The translations under genes were made by a program, and so were the position numbers. A stretch of 62,477 bases of DNA from UBA995 sp035477115 (lineage in GTDB: Bacteria > Bacillota > Sulfobacillia > UBA995), in NCBI GenBank assembly GCA_035477115.1, contig DATIKW010000008.1, positions 1 to 62,477 of the forward strand, in the 5' to 3' direction. The stretch's first letter is position 1, and the number at the start of each line of letters is the position of its first letter. Below, piece after piece: positions 47,067 to 55,429 of this stretch. The notes beneath the pieces are model-generated. The model saw nothing but the letters and a program-made list of their open reading frames with translations. It had not been told where the DNA came from and ran no database searches.

Positions 47067-49331
47067 TCACTTGACCCGGATCTCCACCACCGCGCCGCCC
47101 ACCAGCGTTATCTCCACCTGCTGGCCGGCCCGCACATAGGTGAGATCCCGCCGAACGCCCCGCGCATCGAATGTCTTGACCGCCGGGTCAAGCGGGAAGG
47201 TCCGGGATGTTCCGGCCACCTGTAGCGTGAGCGCGCCGGCAGCGACTCCCTCGACGACGCCGGCGATCTCGATCTTCTTGACCCGGATCTCCACCACCGC
47301 GCCTCCCACCAGCGTTATCTCGACCTGCATCCCGGCCGTCACGTAGGTGATGTCCCGCCGGTTGCCTTGCTCATCCGTGATCTTGACCGTGGCACTCAGG
47401 GGGAAGCTCGGCAGCGCAGCGCCCACCCGTAGCGTGAGCCTGCCATCGGCCACCAGTTCGACGATGCCGGTGATCTCGATCTTCTTGACCCGGATCTCCA
47501 CCACCGCGCCGCCCACCAGCATTATCTCGACCTGCATCCCGGCCCGCACGTAGGTGAGGTCCCGCCGATTGCCCTGTTCATCGAACACCTTGACCGCGGG
47601 ATTCAGGGGGAAGGTCTGCGATGCCCCGCCTACTTGCAGGGTTATCGCGCCATCGGCCACCCGCTCGACGGTGCCGGTGATCTCGAGCTTCTTGACCTCA
47701 ATCTCCACCACCGCGCCGCCCACCAGCGTTATCTCCACCTGCTGGCCGGCCGTCACGTAGGCGAGGTCCCGCCGGTTGCCTTGCTCATCCGTGACCTTGA
47801 CCGTGGCACTCAGGGGGAAGCTCTGCGACGCAGCGCCCACCCGTAGCGTGAGTCTGCCATCGGCCACCCGTTCGACGATGCCGGTGATCTCGATCTTCTT
47901 GACCCGGATCTCCACCACCGCGCCGCCCACCAGCGTTATCTCGACCTGCATCCCGGCCCGCACGTAGGTTAGATCCCGCCGGGTGCCTTGCTCATCGAAT
48001 ATCTTGACCGCGGGGTCAAGCGGGAAGCTCCGGGATGTTCCGGCCACCTGTAGCGTGAGCGTGCCGGCAGCGACTCCCTCGACGATGCCCGCCAGTTTCG
48101 CTTCTTCGTCGGCTTCCTCTACTTCCACCCTGGTTACAGCGCCCCGGACCAGCGTCACCTCCACTTGCTGCCCGGCCTTCAGGTAGGCCAAGTCGCGGAG
48201 CTTGCCGTGCTCGTCGAAGACCTTGACCGCGGGATCCAAGGGGAAGGTGTGCGACTTGCCTTGTACCAGCAGCGTCAGCCTGCCCTCCGCCACGGTCTCG
48301 AGTATGCCGTCGACTTCACGGGTTTCGAACTCGGCGCTGATGAACACGGCGAGATCATCCTCGTCGTCGTCAAGGATGATTTCGACCTTGTCTCCGGGGT
48401 GTAGCTGGTCGAGCGTGGCTCGCCGGCCGTTGAGGAAGATAAGCGCCCCTTCGGCCACCTGGAAAGTCTTGCCGTCGGGATGCCGCCGATTGGCGATGGT
48501 GATCTTCGGCTCCGCGCCGGTCACTACCGTGACGATAGTTCCCTGGAACTCGCGGTCTTCATCTTCGTCGTCCTCGTCATCCCGATCGTCGTCTTCATCT
48601 TCATCTTCGTCGTCCCGGTCATCAAGCCAATCCTCCACGCGGTCAAGGAGGGCGGCCATCTCCGATCGGCGCACCGGCTGGTTAGGCCGGAAAGTGCGGT
48701 CCTCGTAGCCCCGCAGTATGCCCTCTTCAATGGCCAGGGCTACGAATCCCCTGGCCCAGACGGGAATGGCCTCCAGGTCCCGGAAGTGGAGGTTGCCGCC
48801 AGGGAACTCCCTCGCCCGGTCCGCCAGGCCCATGAGCCGGATCATGGTCACTACGACCGCCAGGCGAGTAGCCGGCGCATTCATCTGCAAGTCTTGCCCG
48901 CCCTCGCGTAGGAGATCGCGAAGCAGGCCCTGTTCATGCGCGACCACCAGGTAACCGACCGCCCACTCGGGCACGCTGGCCCAGTCGGCATAGTCCAGCC
49001 GCTCATCCATGCGGGCCTGGGCCTCGGCCTCCCGCCCCAGCGTCCGCACCGCCAGGGTGACCAGTTCCACCCGCTTGACGGCGCCATTGGGTCGGAAGGT
49101 GCCATCCTCGAACCCCCGGAAGACTCCCTTGAGGGCCAGCTTGCGAATGTGCTTGTCGGCCCATTCCGCCTCGCCGGCGTCGCGGAACTCGGTCCGCTCC
49201 CGGGCTGTCTGCCTTCGGGCATGCCCGGGGGGTATGCGGTCCCGGTCCCTATCATCTCTGGCAAACGCGAACCCTCCGGCCAGTGACAGCAGGAGGCTGG
49301 CCACCACGATAACGGCGATGGTACGGCGCAT
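47067..49331 (-). CDS. SLH surface protein with alternating 69-residue tandem repeats
   Basis: 754 residues. Signal peptide (IAVIVVASLLLSLAGGFAFA), three SLH domains (about 45-235: FRDAGEAEWADKHIRKLALKG; VPEWAVGYLVVAHEQG; IPVWARGFVALAIEEG), an extremely acidic linker at about 236-262 (repeats of DDRDDEDEDED), a short beta domain, then six 69-residue repeats to the C-terminus, the first divergent. GGGGAG precedes the ATG by 9 bases. It is probably an S-layer-linked structural or cation-binding protein. No enzyme motif is visible. Confidence 0.9.
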   Translation of the reverse strand: MRRTIAVIVVASLLLSLAGGFAFARDDRDRDRIPPGHARRQTARERTEFRDAGEAEWADKHIRKLALKGVFRGFEDGTFRPNGAVKRVELVTLAVRTLGREAEAQARMDERLDYADWASVPEWAVGYLVVAHEQGLLRDLLREGGQDLQMNAPATRLAVVVTMIRLMGLADRAREFPGGNLHFRDLEAIPVWARGFVALAIEEGILRGYEDRTFRPNQPVRRSEMAALLDRVEDWLDDRDDEDEDEDDDRDDEDDEDEDREFQGTIVTVVTGAEPKITIANRRHPDGKTFQVAEGALIFLNGRRATLDQLHPGDKVEIILDDDEDDLAVFISAEFETREVDGILETVAEGRLTLLVQGKSHTFPLDPAVKVFDEHGKLRDLAYLKAGQQVEVTLVRGAVTRVEVEEADEEAKLAGIVEGVAAGTLTLQVAGTSRSFPLDPAVKIFDEQGTRRDLTYVRAGMQVEITLVGGAVVEIRVKKIEITGIVERVADGRLTLRVGAASQSFPLSATVKVTDEQGNRRDLAYVTAGQQVEITLVGGAVVEIEVKKLEITGTVERVADGAITLQVGGASQTFPLNPAVKVFDEQGNRRDLTYVRAGMQVEIMLVGGAVVEIRVKKIEITGIVELVADGRLTLRVGAALPSFPLSATVKITDEQGNRRDITYVTAGMQVEITLVGGAVVEIRVKKIEIAGVVEGVAAGALTLQVAGTSRTFPLDPAVKTFDARGVRRDLTYVRAGQQVEITLVGGAVVEIRVK
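47070..48314 (-). repeat. Tandem 207-bp repeats in the SLH gene
   Basis: From the 3' end: units at 47070-47267 (66 codons), 47268-47474, 47475-47681, 47682-47888 and 47889-48095 (69 codons each), and a divergent unit 48096-48314. Units alternate between a type reading FPLDPAVK or FPLNPAVK followed by F and a type reading FPLSATVK followed by T, so the true period is about 414 bp. Downstream repeats are nearly identical at the end GGAVVEIRVKKIE. Confidence 0.95.
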
Positions 49332-49524
49332 TATTCATCACTCCCCATGATCCGCGTGCCGGGGACTCTCCCCCGGCCTTCTAATACATCGAAAGACGGC
49401 GGCGATTTGCGGGGGTTCCCCGGAGCGGACCGGAGGAGGTCGCCAAGGCAGAGCAGGATCTCACCGGCGGAGGCACTCGCGTCCTCACGCGGAGCAACAG
49501 GTCCAGGGAGGCGTCAAGACCGAC

Positions 49525-50274
49525 ATGGCGTTGACTCGCGAGGCGGTACTGGCCAGCACAGATAGGCTATCGGAAGCATTCCGGGCGGCCCGCGTGCGGC
49601 TGGCATTCCTCTTCGGGTCGGTCCTGGATGGTGGCTCAGCCGTCCAGCCGCGGGACCTGGACATTGCCGTGTCCTTTGAACGCTATGACTTCGCAGCTTA
49701 CTTGGATCTGCAAGAGCGGTTGCACACTATCCTGACTGCTCCGCAAGATCGATTGGACCTGGTCTTGCTCGACCGATGCGGTCCCCTGCTGCAGCTCCAG
49801 GTCGTCCTGGCGGGTTTCCCTTTGTATATTGCCGACCGCCGGTTGCTTGACGACTTCCTTCAGGATGCCATGTTCGACTACGAGGACTTCCAGCGCTTCC
49901 GACGAGAGTTCCGTCGCGAGCTCGAAAGACGCCTCGGGGAGGGATTGTCCATGGCGGAACGGAAGATGGACCGGAATCGCGTGGAGACCTATCTGTCGCA
50001 ACTGGACGAGGCCCTTGACCGGCTGGCCGAACTCCGGCGGCGGGTGCCATCCTATGAGGACTTCCAGGCAGACCGGGACGCACCGGCTTATGCCCTCAGC
50101 ATCAAGTGGATGGCCGGGATGAGGAATGCGATCGTGCATGTATACTGGAGGCTTGACCTCGCTGCCGTATACGACAGCGTATCCCGGCGGCTGGGGCAGT
50201 TCGACGAGTTCGCCCGTCAGGTGAAGTGCCACCTGCCTCCGCTAACGGAAGAACAGCTGGAACGCGACACCTAA
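49525..50274 (+). CDS. Fused MntA-HepT (nucleotidyltransferase-HEPN) protein with shortened HEPN
   Basis: 249 residues. N-terminal 1-135 is an MntA-like NTase: LAFLFGSVLDGGSAVQPRDLDIAVSF (GS...DxD) and RLDLVLLDRCG. From residue 152 (MDRNRVETYLSQLDEALDRLAELRR) it is HepT/DUF86, with the RNase/target motif RNAIVHVYW (RX4HXY). HepT is normally 130-140 residues; here only ~95 remain, and the central helices between RDAPAYALS and IKWMAGMRN are missing. In two-gene modules MntA AMPylates the Tyr of the HepT motif. Here both are one polypeptide. GGAGG lies 13 bases before the ATG. The 3' end overlaps the DCD-like gene by 33 bases. Confidence 0.8.
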   Translation: MALTREAVLASTDRLSEAFRAARVRLAFLFGSVLDGGSAVQPRDLDIAVSFERYDFAAYLDLQERLHTILTAPQDRLDLVLLDRCGPLLQLQVVLAGFPLYIADRRLLDDFLQDAMFDYEDFQRFRREFRRELERRLGEGLSMAERKMDRNRVETYLSQLDEALDRLAELRRRVPSYEDFQADRDAPAYALSIKWMAGMRNAIVHVYWRLDLAAVYDSVSRRLGQFDEFARQVKCHLPPLTEEQLERDT

Positions 50275-50967
50275 CAGCACCGGGATCAGTGCTAACACCA
50301 AATAGAAGAAATACCGGCGGAGTTCAGCGACGCTGCCGGAGAGGGTCGCCACGTTCTCGCTGAGCCTATTGGAGAGAGCTTCCACGTTCTCGGTGAGCTG
50401 ATTTACGTTCGCCGCCAAGTTCCGAAGGTCTTTGCCGACTTCGGTGAGACTTTGTGTCTCCAGTTCGCGGAAGTAGTCCTTGTCCACGCGGGGGATGCGG
50501 CCTTGCTCGAGATCCCGGTTGACCGGCGGCGCCGCGGTTGCGGCCGAGTTGAGTTGAAAGAACTGCAAGCTGCATATCTCTTGCATGTGCTCCAGCACGA
50601 TCGTCTTGGGAGACGAGTTGAAAACCGCCAAGGCAAGTGCTCCCTTGAATCCGGGATCTACCTGGAGGCCCGCCAGCAAGATCAGACCTTTTCGGGTGAA
50701 ATACGTCTTGGGGCCGATGTTGGCCGCCATGTCCAAGGGGAGTTGCAGCCGTTCGTGGGTGATCAAGAGGGCAAATTCCCCCGGCTGCAGCCGGGCGGTC
50801 TTCGTCTTCCCGTCGAAGGTGATTGACTCCTCGGCGTTGCTTATGTGGATCTGGGATCCGATGCGGGCGTCATAGCTGGTCCCCTGTAGGCATGCTACTT
50901 CAAACCCCTCGATCACCAGCTTACCCTGCCTCAGGGCCTCCTGCACCTCGACATCGGTCATCAGCAT
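50242..50967 (-). CDS. Membrane-anchored dCTP-deaminase/dUTPase-fold protein, catalytic Glu replaced
   Basis: 241 residues from ATG 50967 (GGGAG 4-5 bases upstream; ATG 50985 alternative). Residues 1-150 have the DCD/DUT trimeric fold: CLQGTSYDARIGSQIHIS, LQPGEFALLITHERLQLP and GLQVDPGFKGALALAVFNSS. The position of the DCD catalytic Glu (LEF in enzymes) appears to be Ala here (ALALAVFN). A coiled coil follows (ETQSLTEVGKDLRNLAANVN; NRLSENVATLSGSVAELRR), then a single C-terminal transmembrane helix (FYLVLALIPVLLGVAFQL). This is a tail-anchored, probably trimeric, nucleotide-binding-fold protein; enzymatic activity is doubtful. Confidence 0.85.
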   Translation of the reverse strand: MLMTDVEVQEALRQGKLVIEGFEVACLQGTSYDARIGSQIHISNAEESITFDGKTKTARLQPGEFALLITHERLQLPLDMAANIGPKTYFTRKGLILLAGLQVDPGFKGALALAVFNSSPKTIVLEHMQEICSLQFFQLNSAATAAPPVNRDLEQGRIPRVDKDYFRELETQSLTEVGKDLRNLAANVNQLTENVEALSNRLSENVATLSGSVAELRRYFFYLVLALIPVLLGVAFQLFFR

Positions 50968-51100
50968 CGTACTCCCACCCTTCACCGCCAGATTGACTCT
51001 CAGGCGAACTGCTGTTCTGCCTGGATCCTAACGCGCACGCCGGCTGGCGTCAAGCCTGATCGTTTGACACGACGGACTGATCGGGGCAGGGGCGATGGCT

Positions 51101-51129
51101 GTAGGGGCGGGTTCGGAACCCGCCCCCAA
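51101..51129. repeat. 29-bp palindromic repeat, copy 4
   Basis: Left arm GTAGGGGCGGGTTC, right arm GAACCCGCCCCCAAC-like, so two terminal mismatches. It is 12 bases downstream of the ahcY stop codon (51141, minus strand). Confidence 0.85.
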
Positions 51130-51140
51130 CACAGCGGCGT

Positions 51141-52397
51141 TCACTCCGTGCCGTGCTCCCAGGCTTTGCGATATGCCTCCTGCTCGGGGGTAAGCCGGTC
51201 AATGCCCAGGCCCATGCTGGTCAACTTCAGCCAGGCCACCCGCTCGTCGATCGCCGCCGGCACCGGATAGACCCGGGGCTCGAGCGCCGGCCGCTCCCGG
51301 GCCAGCCACTCGAGGACCAGCGCCTGATTGGCGAAGCTCATGTCCATGACTTGAGCGGGATGACCTTCCGCCGCCGCCAGGTTGACCAATCGGCCCTCGC
51401 TCAGGACCAGGATCCTCCGACCTCTGCCCAAACAGAACTCTTCCACGCCCGGCTTCACCGCTCGACGCTCGGCGGCCAACTCTCGCAAAGCCTCGAGGTT
51501 GATCTCCACATTGAAGTGTCCGGCGTTGGCTACGATCGCCCCGTCCTTCATTCGAGCGAAATGGGGTCGATCGATCACGTGACGATTGCCGGTCACGGTC
51601 ACGAACACATCGCCCCGGGCGGCCGCATCCACCATGGGAGCAACTTCGAAACCCTCCATGACCGCCTCGAGCGCCCGCACCGGGTCGACCTCGGTGACGA
51701 TGACGCGGGCGCCGAGGCCCGCCGCCCGCATGGCCACGCCCTTTCCGCACCAGCCGTAGCCCGCCACCACCACCACCGAACCTGCCAGCAGGCGGTTGGT
51801 CGCCCGCATGATCCCGTCCAGCGTGGACTGCCCGGTACCGTGGCGATTGTCGAACAGGTGCTTGGTGCGCGCATCGTTGACCGCCACGATGGGGTAGGCC
51901 AGCCGCCCCGCCGCCGCCATCGCCCGCAACCGGATCACCCCGGTGGTCGTCTCTTCCGAACCAGCCCGCACCTCCGGAAGCAGGTCGCGGCGGTCGTCGT
52001 GCAATGCGGCCACCAGGTCGGCCCCATCATCCAGGGTGTAATGGGGGCGTACTTCCAGGGCCGCGCGGATGTGCCGGTAGTAGCCGTCGCGGTCCACCCC
52101 GCGGCAGGCGAAAGTGGGCAAGTCGTGCTCCTGCACCAGCGCTGCGGCCACGTCATCCTGGGTGGAAAGCGGGTTGGAGGCGCACAAGGCGACCTCCGCT
52201 CCCCCTTCCTTGATGGCCAACACCAGGTTGGCGGTCTCCGTGGTCACATGCAGGCATGCCGCCACGCGCACCCCGGCGAGCGGCCGCTCTGCCGCCCATC
52301 GCCGGCGAACTCCCGTCAAGACCGGCATATTCTCCCCCGCCCAGGCGATGCGGCGCATGCCCTCCTCGACGGCGTTGGAGCGCCCTTGCCCTTCCAT
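51141..52397 (-). CDS. ahcY: Adenosylhomocysteinase, short (thermophile-type) form
   Basis: 418 residues. It hydrolyses S-adenosylhomocysteine, the product of SAM-dependent methylation, to adenosine and homocysteine. Signatures: ACLHVTTETANLVLAI, CASNPLSTQDDVAAAL, DDGADLVAALH, GSEETTTGVIRL, VNDARTKHLFDNRHGTGQS and the NAD loop VVVAGYGWCGKGVA. The C-terminus lacks the usual K-x6-YRY end, as in bacterial thermophile enzymes. The gene has its own 5' context, without an S-box. With core MetE and metK elsewhere in the window it completes the SAM cycle. Confidence 0.97.
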   Translation of the reverse strand: MEGQGRSNAVEEGMRRIAWAGENMPVLTGVRRRWAAERPLAGVRVAACLHVTTETANLVLAIKEGGAEVALCASNPLSTQDDVAAALVQEHDLPTFACRGVDRDGYYRHIRAALEVRPHYTLDDGADLVAALHDDRRDLLPEVRAGSEETTTGVIRLRAMAAAGRLAYPIVAVNDARTKHLFDNRHGTGQSTLDGIMRATNRLLAGSVVVVAGYGWCGKGVAMRAAGLGARVIVTEVDPVRALEAVMEGFEVAPMVDAAARGDVFVTVTGNRHVIDRPHFARMKDGAIVANAGHFNVEINLEALRELAAERRAVKPGVEEFCLGRGRRILVLSEGRLVNLAAAEGHPAQVMDMSFANQALVLEWLARERPALEPRVYPVPAAIDERVAWLKLTSMGLGIDRLTPEQEAYRKAWEHGTE

Positions 52398-52411
52398 CGC
52401 TCGTGCCTCCC

Positions 52412-53824
52412 TCAGCGAAGTTGCCCCCGGATGATGGCTGTACCGCGTTCCAGCTGGGTGTCGCGTACGACTGCCGATTCAGGGCGGGGCATCCGCGCCC
52501 GGTTGAGCGCGTCGACGGTGGCGGCATCGACCGCCCCGGTCACGGGCAGTCCTGCCGACCGCTGGAATTCGCGCACCGCCCGGTCCGTCGCCTCGCCCAG
52601 CACCCCGTCTTCCTCCCCCCCGGCCAGGCCCAGCTGGTTGAGCCGCTCTTGCAGGCTGAGCACGTCGAGCCCCACGATCCCCCGGGTCAGGGTCCGACGA
52701 TACTGCAGCAGTATCGCGGCCTCGGGGAGCATGGCGGCCCTCTCCGCCTCCGGCACCACTTCGTCCGGCTGCAGGCCCTGGCCGTGAATCGCCCGGCCGA
52801 TGGGCGTGAAGTAGTTGGCGGTGGTCAACTTCAGCGCCCCGCCGTCGCTCAAGGGGAAGAGGGACTGGACGGTGGCTTTACCGAAGGTACGGGTGCCCAC
52901 CAGCAACCCCGCCCGGTAATCCTGGATGGCTCCGGCCACGATCTCGGCGGCGCTGGCCGTCCGCCCGTTCACCAGCACGACCAGGGGCAAGGCGAAACCC
53001 GCCCCGTGGCCATGGCGGAACTCGGATATGCCCGCCCGCCCGCGTATGCGGACCACCGGCCCCTGGGGCAGGAACAAGGACGCCGTCTCGACCGCCTCGC
53101 TCAGGAGACCGCCCCCGTTGTCCCGCAGGTCGAGGATGAGGCCGCGGATGCCCTGGTCCCGGAGGGACTGCAAGCCCTCGCGGGCTTCGGCGGCCGTCCC
53201 GTCCTGGAACCCGGTGATTCTGAGGTACCCCACCCCCGGTTCCAGCAGGCGCGACTCGACGGTGCGGATCCGGATGATCTCCCGATGCAGTTGCAGGGTG
53301 AAAGGCTGATCCACGCCCGGGCGGCTTATCCGCAGCGTGATAGCCGTGCCCGGTTCTCCCCGGATCAGGGTGACGATCGCGTCCAGCCCGAGGCCGATCA
53401 GCCCCCGGCCGTCCGCCTCCAGGATGAGGTCCCGGGGCCTGATGCCCGCCCGATCGGCCGGCGTGCCGGGAAAGACCTGCTGGACCACCGGGGCGCCGTC
53501 CTCCACGGTCAGGGCGATGCCTATGCCGCCAAAGACTCCTTGCAGTTGCTCAATGTGGCGTTCATAGGCCTGCGGGGTGAAATGCTGCACAGCAGGGTCT
53601 TCCAGGACCGCCAGCATCCCGCTGATGGCCCCGTCGATCAGTTGCCGGAAGCTGACCTGCTGGACGCTGGCCAGGATGATCAGGTCGAATACCTCGGTGA
53701 AGCGGCGGAGTTGGAACCGGTACTCGGGGTTGGGACCCGCCTGGCCAACCCGGCCGGGCAGGGAGAGCAGTCCGGCCACGAGGACAAGGCACAGAAGAAA
53801 AGCGAGCCGGCGCGAGATCCGCAT
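52412..53824 (-). CDS. ctpA: Carboxyl-terminal processing protease (S41) with peptidoglycan-binding domain
   Basis: 470 residues from ATG 53824 (GGGAGG 8 bases upstream). Signal peptide LAFLLCLVLVAGLLSLPG; PDZ domain (GGIGIALTVEDGAPVVQQVFPGTPADRAGI); S41 catalytic Ser in NGRTASAAEIVAG and Lys in GTRTFGKATVQ; RDNGGGLLSEAVETA strand. A PG_binding_1 domain (SLQERLNQLGLAGGEEDGVLGEATD) follows. In Bacillus CtpB-type proteases cleave SpoIVFA in sporulation; general quality control is also possible. 14 bases from ahcY. Confidence 0.95.
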   Translation of the reverse strand: MRISRRLAFLLCLVLVAGLLSLPGRVGQAGPNPEYRFQLRRFTEVFDLIILASVQQVSFRQLIDGAISGMLAVLEDPAVQHFTPQAYERHIEQLQGVFGGIGIALTVEDGAPVVQQVFPGTPADRAGIRPRDLILEADGRGLIGLGLDAIVTLIRGEPGTAITLRISRPGVDQPFTLQLHREIIRIRTVESRLLEPGVGYLRITGFQDGTAAEAREGLQSLRDQGIRGLILDLRDNGGGLLSEAVETASLFLPQGPVVRIRGRAGISEFRHGHGAGFALPLVVLVNGRTASAAEIVAGAIQDYRAGLLVGTRTFGKATVQSLFPLSDGGALKLTTANYFTPIGRAIHGQGLQPDEVVPEAERAAMLPEAAILLQYRRTLTRGIVGLDVLSLQERLNQLGLAGGEEDGVLGEATDRAVREFQRSAGLPVTGAVDAATVDALNRARMPRPESAVVRDTQLERGTAIIRGQLR

Positions 53825-53934
53825 CGCCATCACCTCCCGCTGGTGCGGCGGGGCTTCGCCGTCCGGCGAATGAGCACCTGCCGGCCAAAGGGAATTGCCT
53901 TCCCGCCGGGAAATGTCCCCGGGGAGGGATGTCC

Positions 53935-55368
53935 GTGCCCCAGGAGCGTGCCCCGCTCGTCGAAGCCCTGGCCGCTCACGTGGCCGCCTCCCCCGCCCGG
54001 CTGCATATGCCGGCGCACAAGGGAGGGCGCTGGGTCGATGCCGAGTTCGCCGATCTAGTGCGGTCCCGCCCCTGGGAACTCGACCTGACGGAGTTGCCGG
54101 GACTCGATGACCTGCATTCCCCCTCCGGGCCCATCGCCGAGGCCCAGAGGCTGGCCGCCCGGGCTTTCGGGGCCGAGGAGACCCTCTTCCTGGTCAACGG
54201 CAGTACCGCCGGCCTGCTCGCCCTCATCCTGGCCGCGGTCGGACCCGGCGATGTCCTGGTTTTGGCCCGCAATTGCCACCGGTCGGCTCACGCCGGTCTG
54301 GTGCTGTCGGGGGCTACGCCGGCCTTCTTCCCGGCCGAGGTGGATCCCCTTCTGGGCCTGCCGGTGGCGGTGGATCCGGCGCGCCTCGAGCAGACTCTGG
54401 CCGCCCATCCCGGCGCGCGGGCGGCGCTGGTGGTCAGCCCGACTTACCAGGGATTCGCATCGGACCTGGACGCCTTGGCCGCCGCGTGCCACCGGCGGGA
54501 CGTCCCGCTGCTGGTGGATGAGGCCCACGGCCCGCACTTCCGCTTCCATCCCGACTTTCCCCGGTCGGCCATGGCCGCAGGGGCCGATGCCGCCGTGCAG
54601 AGCCTGCACAAGACGGGCGGCTCGCTGACGGGCAGCGCCCTGCTGCACCTGCGGGGCCCCCGCCTCGACCGCGACCGGGTGCGGCTGATGGCCCGCCTGG
54701 TCCAGACGACCAGCCCCTCCTATCCCCTGCTGGCTTCCCTGGACGCGGCCCGCCGCCGCCTGGCCACCCGCGGCCGGGAGGACCTGGGGCGAGCCCTGGC
54801 CCTGGCCCAGTCCGCACGGCAGGCCATCCAGGATCTCGGATTCCCGTGTCCGGGGGGAGACTACTCCGGGCGGGGGGTAGTCGGCCATGACCCCACCCGC
54901 CTGCTGGTGAACGTCGCGGGCAAGGCGGGCGACGGGTACCGGGCGGAAGCCCACCTGCGGCACGCCGGCGTGCAGGTGGAATACGCCGACCCGGCCAATT
55001 TCCTGGCCCTGGTGTCCCCGGCGGACGACCCGGCCTGGCTGGCGGTGCTGGTCGCGGCCACGGCCTCCCTGCCACCCGCGGAGGACGGGGGATTCAGCGC
55101 CCTTTCCGCCCTGCTCTGGGGTACCCTTCCCCACACGGCCTTGCCGCCCGCTCAAGCGGTGCGCCTGCCGCCTTCCCGGGTGCCGCTGGCCGAGTCCGCG
55201 GGCCGGGTATGCGCCGAACTGGTATGTCCCTACCCCCCGGGCATTCCCGTGTTGCTCCCCGGCGAAGTGGTGCCGCCTGGTTTCCCCGAGGCGCTCGCCG
55301 AGCTGGCTGCACTGGGTTGCCGCTTCCCGGGGTCTGATCTCTTGGGCCGGGGACTGGCCGTGCTATGA
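53935..55368 (+). CDS. Orn/Lys/Arg decarboxylase family (aminotransferase fold I)
   Basis: 477 residues from a GTG at 53935 (GGGAGGG at 6 bases; ATG 53929 abuts the site). Signatures: LHMPAHKGGRWVDAEF, ELPGLDDLHSPSGPI, FLVNGSTAGLLALIL, VDEAHGPHFRFHP, and the PLP Lys in QSLHKTGGSLTGSALLHL. C-terminal DC domain (RVCAELVCPYPPGIPVLLPGEVV). The family decarboxylates arginine, lysine or ornithine to start polyamine formation; Bacillota members of this length also include YaaO. Substrate cannot be read from sequence. Confidence 0.92.
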   Translation: MPQERAPLVEALAAHVAASPARLHMPAHKGGRWVDAEFADLVRSRPWELDLTELPGLDDLHSPSGPIAEAQRLAARAFGAEETLFLVNGSTAGLLALILAAVGPGDVLVLARNCHRSAHAGLVLSGATPAFFPAEVDPLLGLPVAVDPARLEQTLAAHPGARAALVVSPTYQGFASDLDALAAACHRRDVPLLVDEAHGPHFRFHPDFPRSAMAAGADAAVQSLHKTGGSLTGSALLHLRGPRLDRDRVRLMARLVQTTSPSYPLLASLDAARRRLATRGREDLGRALALAQSARQAIQDLGFPCPGGDYSGRGVVGHDPTRLLVNVAGKAGDGYRAEAHLRHAGVQVEYADPANFLALVSPADDPAWLAVLVAATASLPPAEDGGFSALSALLWGTLPHTALPPAQAVRLPPSRVPLAESAGRVCAELVCPYPPGIPVLLPGEVVPPGFPEALAELAALGCRFPGSDLLGRGLAVL

Positions 55369-55429
55369 AGGCGGGGCTGAGGAGGTGACCATCCTGGTCC
55401 TTCCCCATGATCCCTCAAGCCTCCTCGCC

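Noticed and set aside
46870..47070. 66-codon minus-strand frame containing GAGSEPAPT
   Set aside because: It is only translation of the 29-bp palindrome and its flanks.
47070..48314. CRISPR-like periodic repeat
   Set aside because: The 207-bp units are contiguous coding repeats, with no short repeat and unique spacer pattern.
52256..54058. 600-codon open frame on the plus strand across ahcY and ctpA
   Set aside because: It runs antisense through two well-identified genes and has no recognisable motifs.
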